DNA from: Mycoplasmataceae bacterium
Lineage (GTDB): Bacteria; Bacillota_I; Bacilli_A; Mycoplasmatales; Mycoplasmoidaceae
Assembly: GCA_031262935.1 (NCBI GenBank)
Contig: JAISGU010000029.1
Span: 1 to 43,856 of the forward strand
DNA: 43,856 nucleotides
Direction of reading: 5' to 3'
In this document: positions 1-12,329 of the stretch, one piece after another
How the letters are laid out: each line of letters opens with the position of its first letter
Numbering within the stretch: the stretch's first letter is position 1
The notes under the pieces: generated by a model
Databases searched by the model: none
What the model saw: the letters and a program-made list of their open reading frames with translations, nothing else
What the model was told of the DNA's origin: nothing
Position numbers and translations under genes: made by a program

Positions 1-77
1 AACAATTAGGTAAATGAGACACTTATCGTATGACGCCAATTCAATCATTAACTTTTAACTACGAAAGGTATACTTAA
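1..77 (+). CDS. possible 3' end of an upstream gene (partial)
   Basis: Reading from base 3, the frame is open for 24 codons, including one TGA read as Trp, and ends in TAA at 75-77. It reads like an ordinary protein tail (ends in NYERYT). An ATG at 77-79 overlaps the stop as TAATG, an arrangement used several times in this genome between coupled genes. The stretch is too short to assign a family. The opposite strand is also open from about base 50 to the edge, so this could be chance. Confidence 0.3.
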
Positions 78-167
78 TGGGTATTAGATATTTCCACGAT
101 GTCTATCTTCTCACCACAACTTTATTTAAATATGGGAATAGCACTAAAAATATATTTTTACAAAATA

Positions 168-173
168 TATAAT
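168..173 (+). promoter_or_regulatory. -10 box of purL
   Basis: There is a perfect TATAAT 12 nt before the purL ATG at 186. Transcription would start about 5 nt before the start codon, so the mRNA would be nearly leaderless. No Shine-Dalgarno sequence is visible. No clear -35 box was found. Confidence 0.5.
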
Positions 174-185
174 TCATAAACAATT

Positions 186-3100
186 ATGAATCTTGTAAAT
201 AAACTTGTTTTTGTTGAAAAGAAAATCCCATACAACATCCAAGCTAAAGCACTATTAAACGATTTTAAAAGTAATTTAAATCTCCCCAATTTAAAAAACA
301 TTAGAATTATCAATCGTTATCTTATTAACAACATTGATGAACAAACTTTTAATAATGCTTTAATTTCAGTTTTTAGTGAACCACCAGTCGATAATTATTA
401 CATTGACAAATTTCCTGTTAATAACAACGAAATATCTTTTGCTGTTAGTTTATTGCCAGGACAATTTGATCAAAGAGCAAGTTCAACTGAACAATGTTTA
501 AAACTAATTAATGTTAATAACCAATCAATCATAACAACTGCTATAGTTATTGTATTAGAAGGTAAAATAACTAATCAACAATTAAAGAAGATTAAGCATT
601 ACTATATTAACCCTATTGAATCTTACGAAATTAAACCTTATGAAATAAATAATAATGACGATAAGATAAAGTTATCTAAAATACAAATTATTGGTGAATT
701 TATTAATTGAAATATTTCTGAATTAAAACAATTCTATTCATCTAATTCGTTAGCAATGTCATTTGATGATTTACTTTTAATTCAGAAATATTTTCAAAAA
801 GAAAAAAGAAACCCAACAATAACAGAAATTAAAGTTATTGATACTTATTGATCAGACCATTGTCGTCACACCACTTTTGAAACACAAATTGATAATATTT
901 CAATTAGTGGTGGACAATATTCTAAACTTATTCAAGACGAATTAAAAAGATATTTAAAGACAAGAGAATCTTTATATGGTAAAAAAACCAAAAGAAAAAT
1001 ATCTTTAATGGATTTAGCAACCATTGGTGCTAAATCATTAATTAAAAAAGGATATGTTAAAGATTTAGATATCTCGGATGAAAATAATGCTTGTTCAATA
1101 AATATTGATGTAAAAATAAATAATAAAATTGAAAAATATTTATTGATGTTTAAAAACGAAACTCATAACCATCCTACAGAGATTGAACCATATGGCGGGG
1201 CAGCTACTTGTTTGGGTGGTGCAATTAGAGATCCATTATCAGGAAGAACATGAGTTTATCAAGCAATGAGAGTAACAGGATGTGCTGATCCAACTGTACC
1301 AATTGAACAAACATTACCTAATAAATTGCCACAAAGAACGATTACTTTAAATGCAGCACATGGATATAGTTCTTATGGTAATCAAATTGGATTAGCAACA
1401 GGACAAGTAGATGAAATCTATCATCCTAATTATGTTGCTAAACGATTAGAAGTTGGAGCAGTTATTGCTGCTGCACCAAAAAATAATGTTGTAAGAAAAA
1501 AACCAACTAACGGTGATGCAATTATTTTATTAGGAGGTAGAACTGGTAAAGATGGTGTTGGTGGTGCTACAGGCAGTTCTAAATCACAAACTAATAAATC
1601 AATTCACACTAGTGGTGCAGAAGTACAAAAGGGAAATCCAGTAGAAGAGAGAAAAATTCAAAGACTATTTAGAAATGAAAAAGTAAGTAGATTAATAAAG
1701 AAATGTAATGACTTTGGTGCTGGCGGTGTTGCTGTGGCCATTGGGGAATTATGTGATGGATTAGATATTAACTTAGATTTGGTTCCTAAAAAATACCAAG
1801 GACTTAATGGCACTGAATTAGCAATTAGTGAATCACAAGAAAGAATGGCAGTTGTTGTCAATAAAAAAGATGCTAAAAAATTTATTTCTTTTGCAAATGA
1901 AGAAAATTTGGAAGCAACAATTGTAGCAAAAGTTACTAATACTAATCATTTAAGAATGTTCTGAAACAATCAAAAAATTGTTAATATTTCAAGAACATTC
2001 TTAAACACTAACGGTGCAACACAACATATCGATGTGAATATTACATCAATTGATAAATATCCATATGACATTAAAAACAATATTGATTTTAATAAACATT
2101 GAATAAACATGATTCAAGATTTAAATGTTTGTTCAAAGATTGGTTTAATTCAAATGTTTGATTCATCAATTGGTGCAAATACCGTATTGGCACCCCTTGG
2201 TGGTAAATATCAATTAACACCATCTGAAGGGATGGCTTCGTTGATTCCTGTAGAAAACAAAACAAGCAACACAGTTTCTTTAATGTCTTATGGTTTTAAT
2301 CCTTATTTAGGAACTTGAAGTCCATTCCATATGGCTTACTATAGTGTTATTGAATCAATAACCAAGATTGTGGCCATGGGAGGAGAATGAAATAAAATCA
2401 GATTATCTTTTCAAGAATATTTTCAAAGACTTGATAAAGATAAAAATCTTTGAGGGAAACCTTTTGCTGCATTATTAGGGGCTTTAAAAGTGCAACAAGA
2501 CTTTAACATTCCCTCAATCGGAGGCAAAGATTCAATGTCTGGTTCTTTTGAAAATATTAATGTACCACCTACTTTAATTTCGTTTGCTGTAACTACAACC
2601 GCTGTTAATAATGTTATCTCACCTGAATTTAAGCAAGTTAATTCAACGATTGTATTAATTAGTCCAAAAGTTAATAACGATAAAACAATTGATCCGATAT
2701 CATTAAGAACTAATTTTGATATTGTTTATAAAAATATTGTTAATAAAAATATTATTTCTGCTTATTCGCTAAAACAATTTGGTATTGCCGAAGGGTTGAC
2801 TAAAATGTCTTTTGGGAATAAGATTGGTGTTGATTTTAATAATTTAAAAATAAGTGAATTGTTTGAAATGAATTATGGTTCATTAATTGTTGAGATACCA
2901 TATGGTATAAATATTAATAAGATATTGAATGGTACTAACTATAAAGTAATTGGCAAAACCATTAATGAGCCATTAATAAAATCAAAACAATTAAAAATCA
3001 ATTTTAGAATTGATGAATTAATTACTTTATCTTTAAGTAAGTTACAAAATGTATTTACATATAAAACTACTAATGTTAACAAAAATGTTTCTATTAAACC

Positions 3101-3950
3101 TTATAAAAACAAAATAACTAGGTATTCAAAAAAGAAAATATCGCATCCATTAGTTGTTATTCCTGTGTTTCTTGGAACTAATTGTGAATATGATAGTGAA
3201 AGAGCATTTAAAAAAGCAGGAGCAAGAGTTAAACAAATTTTAATTAGAAACTTAAACTCTAAAATATTATTAAAATCTATTAAACAATTAGCTAACGCAA
3301 TCAATAAAGCTAATATTATTATGGTTCCTGGAGGTTTCTCATCTGGTGATGAACCAGATGGATCAGCAAAGTTTATTGTAAATGTATTTAAGAATCCATT
3401 AATTAAAGATGCTACAATGAATTTATTGAATAACCGTGATGGACTAATGATTGGTATTTGTAATGGTTTTCAGGCATTAATCAAACTTGGATTGTTACCT
3501 TATGGTAAGATTACAAAAACTACAAGCAATAGTCCTACATTAACGTTTAATAAAATACACCACCATATGTCTTGTATGGTTAATACAAAAGTAATATCTA
3601 ATAAATCACCATGATTATCTAATTTAAAGATTAATGACATTAGAACTGTTCCTATTTCTCACGGAGAGGGACAATTTATCGCTAACGAACAAACAATGAA
3701 ACAATTAATTAGAAATGGACAAATTGCTTTCCAATATGTTGATTTTAATAACAATCCAACAATGAATATGCCGTACAATCCAAATGGTTCTATTTATGCC
3801 GTTGAAGGAATCACCAGTATTGATGGAAGAATATTAGGAAAAATGGGTCATAGTGAACGTATTGGAACAAACATTTATAAAAACATTCCAGGAAAGTATG
3901 ATCAAAAATTATTTAAAAGCGGAGTAAAGTACTTTACTCATAAAAAGTAA
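186..3950 (+). CDS. purL: phosphoribosylformylglycinamidine synthase, single-chain (FGAM synthase)
   Basis: This enzyme converts FGAR, glutamine and ATP to FGAM in step 4 of de novo purine synthesis. The reading frame is 1254 codons with UGA as Trp. Domains in order: an N-terminal PurS-like region (about 1-170, with SEPPVD and LPGQFDQRA), a linker (DTYWSDHCRHTTF), two AIRS-type synthase halves (ETHNHPTEIEPYGGAAT in the first, GGKDSMSG in the second) and a C-terminal class I glutamine amidotransferase (about 1000-1254). The nucleophile is Cys1092 in GICNGFQAL, and GHSER lies near the C-terminus. This is the large one-chain form. The N-terminal sequence looks most like Clostridia-type enzymes (recall, not a search). 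No other pur gene is in the window. It converges with dnaK. ATG 186 is supported by the adjacent -10 box and the family start. Confidence 0.95.
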
Positions 3951-3960
3951 GAACTAACTT

Positions 3961-4085
3961 CTAAACATTTCCACTACACTTTCCTTCTTGGCAATTCTTA
4001 TCATTTAGACTATGTGGATTTGTGTCTGCTTTTTTAATAAACTCTTGAATTTTCTTTTTTAATGATTTGTTAGATTTAATAACCA

Positions 4086-4086
<1 letters not shown>
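3961..4086 (-). CDS. small 41-aa peptide translationally coupled to dnaK
   Basis: The ATG at 4086-4084 overlaps the dnaK stop as TAATG, the same coupling seen for atpF/atpH, atpG/atpB and proS. The product is 41 aa. It has a lysine-rich, probably helical start (MVIKSNKSLKKKIQEFIKKA) and a C-terminal CQEGKC pair of cysteines that could bind metal or form a disulfide. No family is recognised. It would be co-transcribed with dnaK and so controlled by CIRCE. Its short length means chance cannot be excluded. Confidence 0.4.
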
Positions 4087-5858
<1,772 letters not shown>

Positions 5859-5887
5859 TTACCTCTTTAAATTAATTTATGGGTAAT

Positions 5888-5916
5888 AGTATAACACAAA
5901 AATTAGCACTTGTCAA
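5888..5916 (-). promoter_or_regulatory. sigma-A type promoter of dnaK
   Basis: On the minus strand a perfect -35 TTGACA (5916-5911) is followed, after a 17-bp spacer, by -10 TATACT (5893-5888). The dnaK ATG is at 5852, leaving about a 30-nt leader with a Shine-Dalgarno sequence (AGAGG). The -35 box lies inside the CIRCE element. Confidence 0.8.
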
Positions 5917-5929
5917 GTATGAGTGCTAA
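5903..5929. promoter_or_regulatory. CIRCE operator (HrcA binding site)
   Basis: The 9-bp inverted repeat TTAGCACTT / GAGTGCTAA is separated by 9 bp. It matches the CIRCE consensus (TTAGCACTC-N9-GAGTGCTAA) with one mismatch. HrcA repressor binds CIRCE and releases it on heat shock. Overlap with the -35 box implies direct blocking of RNA polymerase. Confidence 0.93.
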
Positions 5930-5966
5930 TTTAGATTGTCCGCTATTTATTTACCGTCGTTACTTT

Positions 5967-7004
5967 TTACTTATTACTCACAGGTCAATATGTGAATTGC
6001 GCATTTGGATAATCTTCTTTATCCAGTACTATAGGTCTATTATCTGATTTGCCATCAACGTCTTTACCATCGCAGAAAAGAACATAAAAATCCTTTTTCA
6101 AATAAAGATATTTACTAAGATTCAAATTATTAACTATTGAATCAAAATAACCATTTAATGAAAAACTCATCTCAATAGAACTTCTATTGTAAGTGGTTAC
6201 ATCGTCTTCGTGATAACCATAATCACCAGGAGCAGCTTCAATAGGTTGGTCTGGTATGATTTTTGCTGATGGTTTATCTGTGCCAAATTGTTCTTGTAAT
6301 AATGACGGTATCATCATTATTGCCACATCCAATGCACTACCCATTTTTTGTTCAGAAGTTTTTGCTTCAAAAGATGGATTATCAACAAGAGAAACCCCAT
6401 ACACAAATTTATCTGGTATAGTTTTATCAATAGAAAATTTCATTTGTAAATCTTTTACTTCTATAGAACATGTGTTGTTTGGAGATATTGTAACTTCTTC
6501 AAACGCATCAAACAAAGTTTTGTACTCATCTGGAATTGCTCCATCTTTAAACATTATTTTCATAATTTCTCCAAGAGTAACATTAATTGCTGCTTTAAAT
6601 GAAAATTTTGTACCTTTTAAATTTAAAATAACAGCATCTCCATCCGTCGTAGAAGACACATTAGGTTTTAATTCGATTGATTTAAATGGTAAAAACATCG
6701 GTGAATTTTTATCTTTTACAAGATTTGTCATTTCTTTTGATATTCATTCAAAATCAGTTAACATTCTTACAATTCCATTCACAATATTTTGCGCATTAAT
6801 GTTCTTTTCATGATTTATGAGATTGTCTCAGTCTTTTTTTGGCGAAGTTAATTCAGAAACATCACTATGGACAGACTTGTGTTCAGATAAATACTTCTCT
6901 CCAATGCTACTACCACAAGAAGATAATGGTAATGCAACCGCACAAACAGTTCCACTCATTAATATTGTACTTCCTAGTATCAATGATATTTTTCTTTTAT
7001 TCAT
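5967..7004 (-). CDS. lipoprotein of unknown function
   Basis: The product is 345 aa. The N-terminus is a typical lipoprotein signal: basic MNKRK, a hydrophobic core (residues 6-27), then LSSC with the lipidated Cys at 30. The mature part is soluble-looking with no further membrane segment, and would face outward anchored by lipid. I recognise no family. UGA-coded Trp occurs several times, including near the C-terminus (TYWPVSNK). A strong Shine-Dalgarno (TAGGAGAAA) precedes the ATG. It lies 37 nt after rpsD on the same strand and may share its transcript. It could be an adhesin, a substrate-binding protein or a surface antigen; nothing in the sequence decides. Confidence 0.85.
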
Positions 7005-7041
7005 TATATTGTTTCTCCTAAATTTTAAAAGTAATTAAACA

Positions 7042-7653
7042 TTACTTTACTAATCTATTATACCACTCTACAACGTAAGTTTCATTAATATCATGATTTA
7101 ATTCGTTTCTTTCAGGGTATCTTTCATATACGCCTTTATGGTTTGAATAATCAACTTTAACGAATGGTAATGTACCAGCCTTTGCTTCATTATTAATAAT
7201 TGGTAACTTACGAGAATTTTCTTTAATAGCTATTTCAGACTTTAATGGTATGATGGTACTTGGAATATCAACCTTTTTATTATTTACTAATACATGCCCA
7301 TGATTTACCAATTGTCTTGCTGCACGTCTAGTTGGTGCAAAGCCCATACGATAAACTAAATTATCAAGTCTTGATTCAAAAACAATTAAAAGGTTCAAAG
7401 CATTTGAACCTTTCATATGTTTAGCAATAGTAAAAAATCTTCTAAATTGACGATCAGTAACTCCGTACATTAAGGCTAGTTTTTGCTTTTCTGCTTGTTG
7501 TTCCCCATAACCACTTAATTTACGATTCCCTTGTCCGTGTTGACCAGGTGCATAAGTTCTTTTTTTACCTTTAACAAACTCTTTGCCTGTTTCAAGTATT
7601 GAAAAACCTAATCTTCTTGATTTTTTATTAATACTTCCTGTATATCTTGACAT
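7042..7653 (-). CDS. rpsD: 30S ribosomal protein S4
   Basis: S4 is a primary 16S rRNA-binding protein that nucleates 30S assembly, and in many bacteria it represses its own synthesis. The product is 203 aa, full length. The N-terminus MSRYTGSINKKSRRLG is the zinc-free form. It is followed by the PGQHGQ motif and the S4 RNA-binding domain (FESRLDNLVYRMGFAPTRRAARQLVNHGH, in part). There are no UGA codons. The start has a Shine-Dalgarno (AAAGGAG) that partly lies in the arm of a leader hairpin. The gene has its own promoter and about a 155-nt leader. Confidence 0.98.
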   Translation of the reverse strand: MSRYTGSINKKSRRLGFSILETGKEFVKGKKRTYAPGQHGQGNRKLSGYGEQQAEKQKLALMYGVTDRQFRRFFTIAKHMKGSNALNLLIVFESRLDNLVYRMGFAPTRRAARQLVNHGHVLVNNKKVDIPSTIIPLKSEIAIKENSRKLPIINNEAKAGTLPFVKVDYSNHKGVYERYPERNELNHDINETYVVEWYNRLVK

Positions 7654-7666
7654 TTATATATAACTC

Positions 7667-7695
7667 CTTTTGTGTCAAACGTATTTACACAAAAG
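7667..7695 (-). promoter_or_regulatory. leader hairpin overlapping the rpsD ribosome binding site
   Basis: A perfect 9-bp inverted repeat, CTTTTGTGT and ACACAAAAG, encloses an 11-nt loop in the rpsD 5' leader. The 3' arm runs into the Shine-Dalgarno GGAG (7667-7664). Folding would partly hide the ribosome binding site, as expected for S4 autoregulation. The structure is visible; the regulatory role is inferred. Confidence 0.5.
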
Positions 7696-7816
7696 ATGGA
7701 TTAATTCTCAATTCACTATCTAATACTAATGTTTTCAGATTTCAGCATTCTTACTTACAACACTAAGGCTATTAGCTATCGATGAATTAATATTAATCGG
7801 CTGATGTGTGAGACAC

Positions 7817-7846
7817 ATTATATACATAAATATCTAATGTAGTTAA
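7817..7846 (-). promoter_or_regulatory. promoter of rpsD
   Basis: On the minus strand TTAACT (7846-7841), an 18-bp spacer and a perfect TATAAT (7822-7817). It overlaps the stop codon of the upstream gene. The predicted start near 7810 gives a leader of about 155 nt before the rpsD ATG, long for this genome. A short palindrome (TGTGT/ACACA) lies at the leader's 5' end. Confidence 0.5.
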
Positions 7847-8189
7847 AGATAGTTAATGTACCTATATTGATGTTTGTAGTAAAAGAAATATCATAGGCAA
7901 TCGGATTTGATTCAATATTTGCTCAATAAATAAATTGTTCGTTTTGTTCTTTAAAATATGATATTTTAGAGTTATTTTTTTGTTCATTAATCGTTATTAA
8001 TACATCACAAATACCTAAAACATTTATTAAACTATTAGTTTTCTTATCAACAACAATCAATGAGTTGTCTTGTTGTTGAATAAACATACATTGCTTATCA
8101 ATAGATATTCTAATAGTGAATATCACTAAAACAAAAGTGATTATTAAAAAACACATAAAAAATAAGATGTAATACATTTTTCTAGTCAT
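7818..8189 (-). CDS. small single-pass membrane protein, unknown
   Basis: The product is 123 aa. A basic start (MTRK) is followed by one strong membrane segment at about residues 5-27. The rest is a roughly 95-residue polar domain of probable beta type (IQQQDNSLIVVDKKTNSL), presumably extracytoplasmic. One UGA-coded Trp occurs near residue 89. It lies 33 nt downstream of ysxC on the same strand and probably shares its mRNA. No family is recognised. Confidence 0.75.
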
Positions 8190-8222
8190 ATCAATATCTT
8201 TATTGACATAGTTTTTAAAAAT

Positions 8223-8792
8223 TTACTTATTTATTTTTAAAATATGATAAATTAAAGATTGGATTTGGTTGATATTGATGAACTTTTTTACACTTGTTAA
8301 AAATATGTGTTCTGTTGATTGATGCAAGTATTTAGCAATTTGATTTAATTTATTCTTATAAACACTAATATTTTGCTTATCAACCTTGTTTAAGATGATG
8401 TAGTGTTTTTTAAATTTTTTTTGCAAAAATTTAGACATCTCTACATCATCTTTTGTAATCACATTAGCATCACATATTTGTAATACTCCATACAGATTAA
8501 CACGATTAACCAAATATTCATTAACCATTTTGTTAATCGTATTTTTAGTGTTTTTATCAACATTGGCATAACCATATCCTGGTAAATCAACTAATCTATG
8601 TGTGTCAAAATCATAAAAATTAACACATTGTGTTCTACCAGGCGTTTTAGATGTTTTAGCAATAATGGATTTTGCCAAAACATTAATCAATGATGATTTA
8701 CCAACATTTGATCTACCAACAAGGCAAATTTCACTTTCTTGATCTTTTGGTCAATCATTAATTATTGACGCTGATTTTATAAATTTAATCAT
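8223..8792 (-). CDS. ysxC: ribosome biogenesis GTPase YsxC/EngB
   Basis: This GTPase is needed for late 50S subunit assembly. The product is 189 aa, normal for the family. GTPase motifs are G1 GRSNVGKS (26-33), G2 TPGRTQ, G3 DLPGYG and G4 NKVD. Translation from ATG 8792 with one UGA-coded Trp gives the family start MIKFIKSA. It faces the gene at 8829 head to head with a 36-bp gap. Confidence 0.96.
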
Positions 8793-8828
8793 TTAATGAT
8801 TATATGAATTGTAGTTATGTAAACATTT

Positions 8829-9278
8829 ATGAAGCAAAATTTACTTACAATTAACGATAATACATCTATGTATTGAAACGAAAAAGATCAAAAATATTTT
8901 AATAATATTTTTAAAAATGTTTTAATGAGAAAAAATATATATTTTCATCGTAATACACATTTAAATCACCAGGATATTCAAGTTAAAGTTATTAAATTAA
9001 GTAAAAGGGATGATTTAAAAAAATGATTTAGTTCATTAACAAATCTTGATTCGACAATTTGCTATTACATTAGACACATTCATAATCTTAATTTCAAAAT
9101 TTTTAAAATTAAAATCGATATTATATTTACAAATATTTATCATCGTGTTATTGAAACGACTAACAATTTAAATGATGATATCAAAATTCCTAAAGGTACA
9201 GAAAATATTTGAATATTTGTAAACAAATCTATTAGATATCATCAAATAAAAAAGAATGATTTATTATTAACTCATTAA
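8829..9278 (+). CDS. uncharacterised 149-aa protein
   Basis: The frame is visible only when TGA is read as Trp (three in-frame UGA codons). It is rich in Ile, Asn and Lys, with no signal peptide or membrane segment. The second half (about residues 85-149: FKIKIDIIFTNIYHRVIE ... IWIFVNKSIRYHQIKKNDLL) weakly resembles the DUF192 pattern of a buried 'LDIIF' strand and a closing 'GI..GD' segment, but key DUF192 residues are not clearly present. It has its own divergent start beside ysxC, and its stop lies 2 bp from the stop of the convergent ABC permease. Function unknown. Confidence 0.7.
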
Positions 9279-9280
9279 CA

Positions 9281-11254
9281 TTATTTAAAATCGGTTCTTG
9301 AATAAATCACAATTGCAAGCGAGAACATTATGATGCTAAAAATTGTGTAAAAAATAATAATTCCTTTATTAGTAACATATGGTTTTGCATCATATGAGAA
9401 CATATCATTTAATTGGTTAGATGATAGTTTACTACCTGATGAATATATAAAAACTTCTTTGTTACTACCAGTTTCATAATTTTTCTTAATGTCTGTATTA
9501 GAAAAATCAAAATATTGAAAGTGGGTATAAAATAAATTTTTTACATATCAATTAAGCAATTGATATGTTTCTTTATCTTTTTTGTTCTGATCAGTAGAAA
9601 AAATAGCTGGTATTCCTGTTTGTAAAACATCTAAAAAATTATCATCCCCCATATTCTTTAAATTATTCCATGTAGAAAGATGTTCAACATATATTGTTCA
9701 CATCTGGCTAATAAAATATTTATCTAAGTAAAACAATAACGCTAAATAATCTAATGACATTGCTAAATTCTTATCGGAATCACTACCAATTATTTTATAT
9801 CCTAATATTTCATCAAGTGTTTTGTTATTTATTTTTAAATCACTATTTAATATATCCATTCCAAATTGACGACGAATATTTAAGTAATCATGATTAGGAT
9901 CTTTATATGTTTGGCTAGATGATGAAGAGAAATTTTTAAATTCATTATATCTTTTTAATGCTTTAGGTCCTCATGCTGTTTTGTCATCTTCTATAATGTC
10001 AATATATGGTAGAGTATTGTCACCACTTAAATCTTGAGGGTCCGGTTGTCAACTATTCATTTGATTTAATAAATGATCAGTAATATATGTATTAACAAGT
10101 GATTCATCTTTAACAACAATATCTTTAATATTAATGAATGTAGTTTCTTGTATTAAACTCAAAACATTAGATGAATCGACAGAAATACCACCCACATCAT
10201 CAATTGACATCCCGACGGAAGAATATAAAGATAGGTTGTTTATTGGTACACCATCTAATTGTCATTCAACATATTTTAAACCATCATCATTTTTTATGTT
10301 AGGGTAAGCAAAAGGAAAATTATTGACTGGTTTGTTAATATCTGCTGATGCTAAGAAATTAGTTGAATTGCTATCAAAGACATATCTTAAGTTTGAATCA
10401 TTACCATAACAATAATCTTCATTAATAGAAGAAGTATTAAAAATTCTATATATATCAGCCATTTGTAAACCAATATTACTATATGCCCCAAATCCTCCAG
10501 TAATATGCTTGTTTGCCTCAGCAATATAATCCTTAGTCATCATATCCTCATTAATGTCATTTATATTTACACCGTATCTTAATTGGTTGTCCAACGATAT
10601 ATAACGGTGTGAATCTAATGAAGTATTGTAATTTTTTTGTAAATAACTATTTTGAGTAGAACTTAACATAGGGATTACAGAATAGAAGATTTCTATCAAA
10701 ATGGAAATACCTATTGTACAAACCATAATACCGATTTTGTTAGAAATAGTACTAATTAAAATAGCAATTCCACCAAATAATAAAGACATTAATAATGAAC
10801 CAATAAAAAATCCACCTTCTGTTTTAACTAGGTCGCTAAAAACAAGACCATTAGGATTTATTTTGCTATATTGTCCTCAACATAAAGTAAATAAAAAAAT
10901 AATCATTGTAATGCAAATTGTAATTATTATTGTGATCAAAAAAATAATAAATTTTGAAATAATAATTTTTCATCGATTAATGGGTTTTGAAAGGATAATG
11001 ATTTCAGTCCCATCATCACGACTATCTCTAAAAATAACCACAGTAATAATCGAACAAATAATTGCCATAATAATAACAATAAAAGCCGGTATATCGATTA
11101 ATGTGTTGTTTCAAAGTGTTAATGGAGATAGTTTCAAAATTAATGGAACAATTAAAACTATCGCCGCAATAAATAATCATAAAACACCCGATGATATTCA
11201 AACTGATTTTTTCTTTAAAGTTAATTTCAATAGATATTTAAAGTAGTTCAACAT
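9281..11254 (-). CDS. ABC-2 type transporter permease with large ectodomain
   Basis: The product is 657 aa. The N-terminal 190 or so residues hold about five membrane segments with the motif IFRDSRDDGTEIIILSKPI and KIIISKF. A polar domain of about 430 residues follows, then one C-terminal membrane segment (GIIIFYTIFSIIMFSLAIVI). This is the ABC-2 layout with a large insertion between TM5 and TM6. It overlaps the 3' end of the ATPase gene by 17 nt and is last in the operon. It is a paralogue of the permease at 12330-14672 (shared D.RD.G.E and SKPI.R.KII motifs). It would form the membrane half of a heteromeric exporter; substrate unknown. Confidence 0.85.
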
Positions 11255-12326
11255 TGTTACTTTTATTTATATTCATTGTATCGACAGAACCTTTAACAAC
11301 AAATTTACGATACATATCTTCCAATGTCGGTTGAATAAATGCTAATCTTTGAATAAGCTGCTTATTTTTAGACATATAAATTTGTAGATCGTAAATTTGT
11401 TTATTATTTTTAAAAAACACTACAAAACAATCCTCGTGTTCATTGAAATAATGTTTGATTTTTTTAGAAGTTAAATATTTACTTAACAAATCATTTTTTT
11501 CAACTTGCACATAATATCGTTTATCTCTAATTTTTGTAACAAAATCTTTTTTCTTACCACTAAAAACGATATTACCACCATCCAAAACTGTTACACTATC
11601 AGCGTATTGCTCAAGTTCAGCTAATTCATGACTGCTTACAAATATTGCTTTGCCTTTTTTTCTTAATGTTTCTAATAAATCAAAAAATTCAATTCTTGCT
11701 TTCGGATCAAGATTAGCAGTAGGTTCATCCATAATGATAATATCAGGATCATGAATTAAAGCTTGAGCTAGCAAAATCTTTTTCTTTTGACCTGATGAAA
11801 AAGAATTTGGTGATTTCTTATAAAGATTTCACATATTCAATTCTTTTAATTTTTTGATAGCAAATAATTTAGCATCTTTTTCTTTTCATCCAGATAACAT
11901 TACCATCCATTTAAGATATTCTATTGATGAGAATTGTTCAGGAAAACGTGCGTTCTCGGGAATATATCCTAATTTCTTCTTAGCTTCTTCTTTATCGTTT
12001 CTAATTCCTTTAATAAGAACTGTGCCATTTCAATTAGCATATGCCCCAATCAAGGATTTAATTGTTGTTGTTTTCCCTGCGCCATTAGCACCAATAAAAG
12101 CATGAAATTCCCCAGGGAAAACATCAAATCCGATATTATTAATAGCAGGTTTTGTTTTTAAAAAATATCTTTTAGATAAATGTCTAACAAATAAAATTGG
12201 TTTAGTTTTCATTTTTTTATACTCATCAATATCACTCTTTAAATACTTAATAGTTAAAAAAGTATTAATTTTTGTTTTACTTCTTTTGCTATAAAATTTG
12301 TTTTGAAATTTATTAATTACGCCCAT
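11238..12326 (-). CDS. ABC transporter ATP-binding protein
   Basis: This is the energy-coupling subunit for the two flanking ABC-2 permeases. The product is 362 aa. Walker A is GANGAGKT (79-86), the signature is degenerate (FSSGQKKK rather than LSGGQ), and Walker B is IIIMDEP (196-202), followed by the switch His in SSHELAEL. An N-terminal extension of about 45 residues (basic) precedes the domain, and a C-terminal domain of about 100 residues follows. It most resembles the CcmA/BcrA-type exporters. The ATG lies 3 nt after the stop of the upstream permease, so the three genes form one transcription unit. Confidence 0.93.
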
Positions 12327-12329
12327 ATT

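Noticed and set aside
77-172. 31-aa ORF between the left-edge tail and purL
   Set aside because: It starts in a TAATG and has GAAAGG upstream, but no family, odd composition, and its end overlaps the purL -10 box. Too weak to list as a gene.
1-185. Purine or ZTP riboswitch upstream of purL
   Set aside because: The TGTCTATC stretch recalls the purine riboswitch core, but the flanking P1-P3 pairing is absent and the -10 box at 168 leaves no leader.
186-3950. purL read as six broken fragments (possible pseudogene)
   Set aside because: All breaks are TGA in one frame at Trp positions; with UGA = Trp it is intact. The same holds for ileS, mgtA, the permeases and others.
6256-6813. 185-aa plus-strand frame opposite the lipoprotein gene
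   Set aside because: The minus frame has a lipoprotein signal and a strong ribosome binding site; the plus frame has neither.
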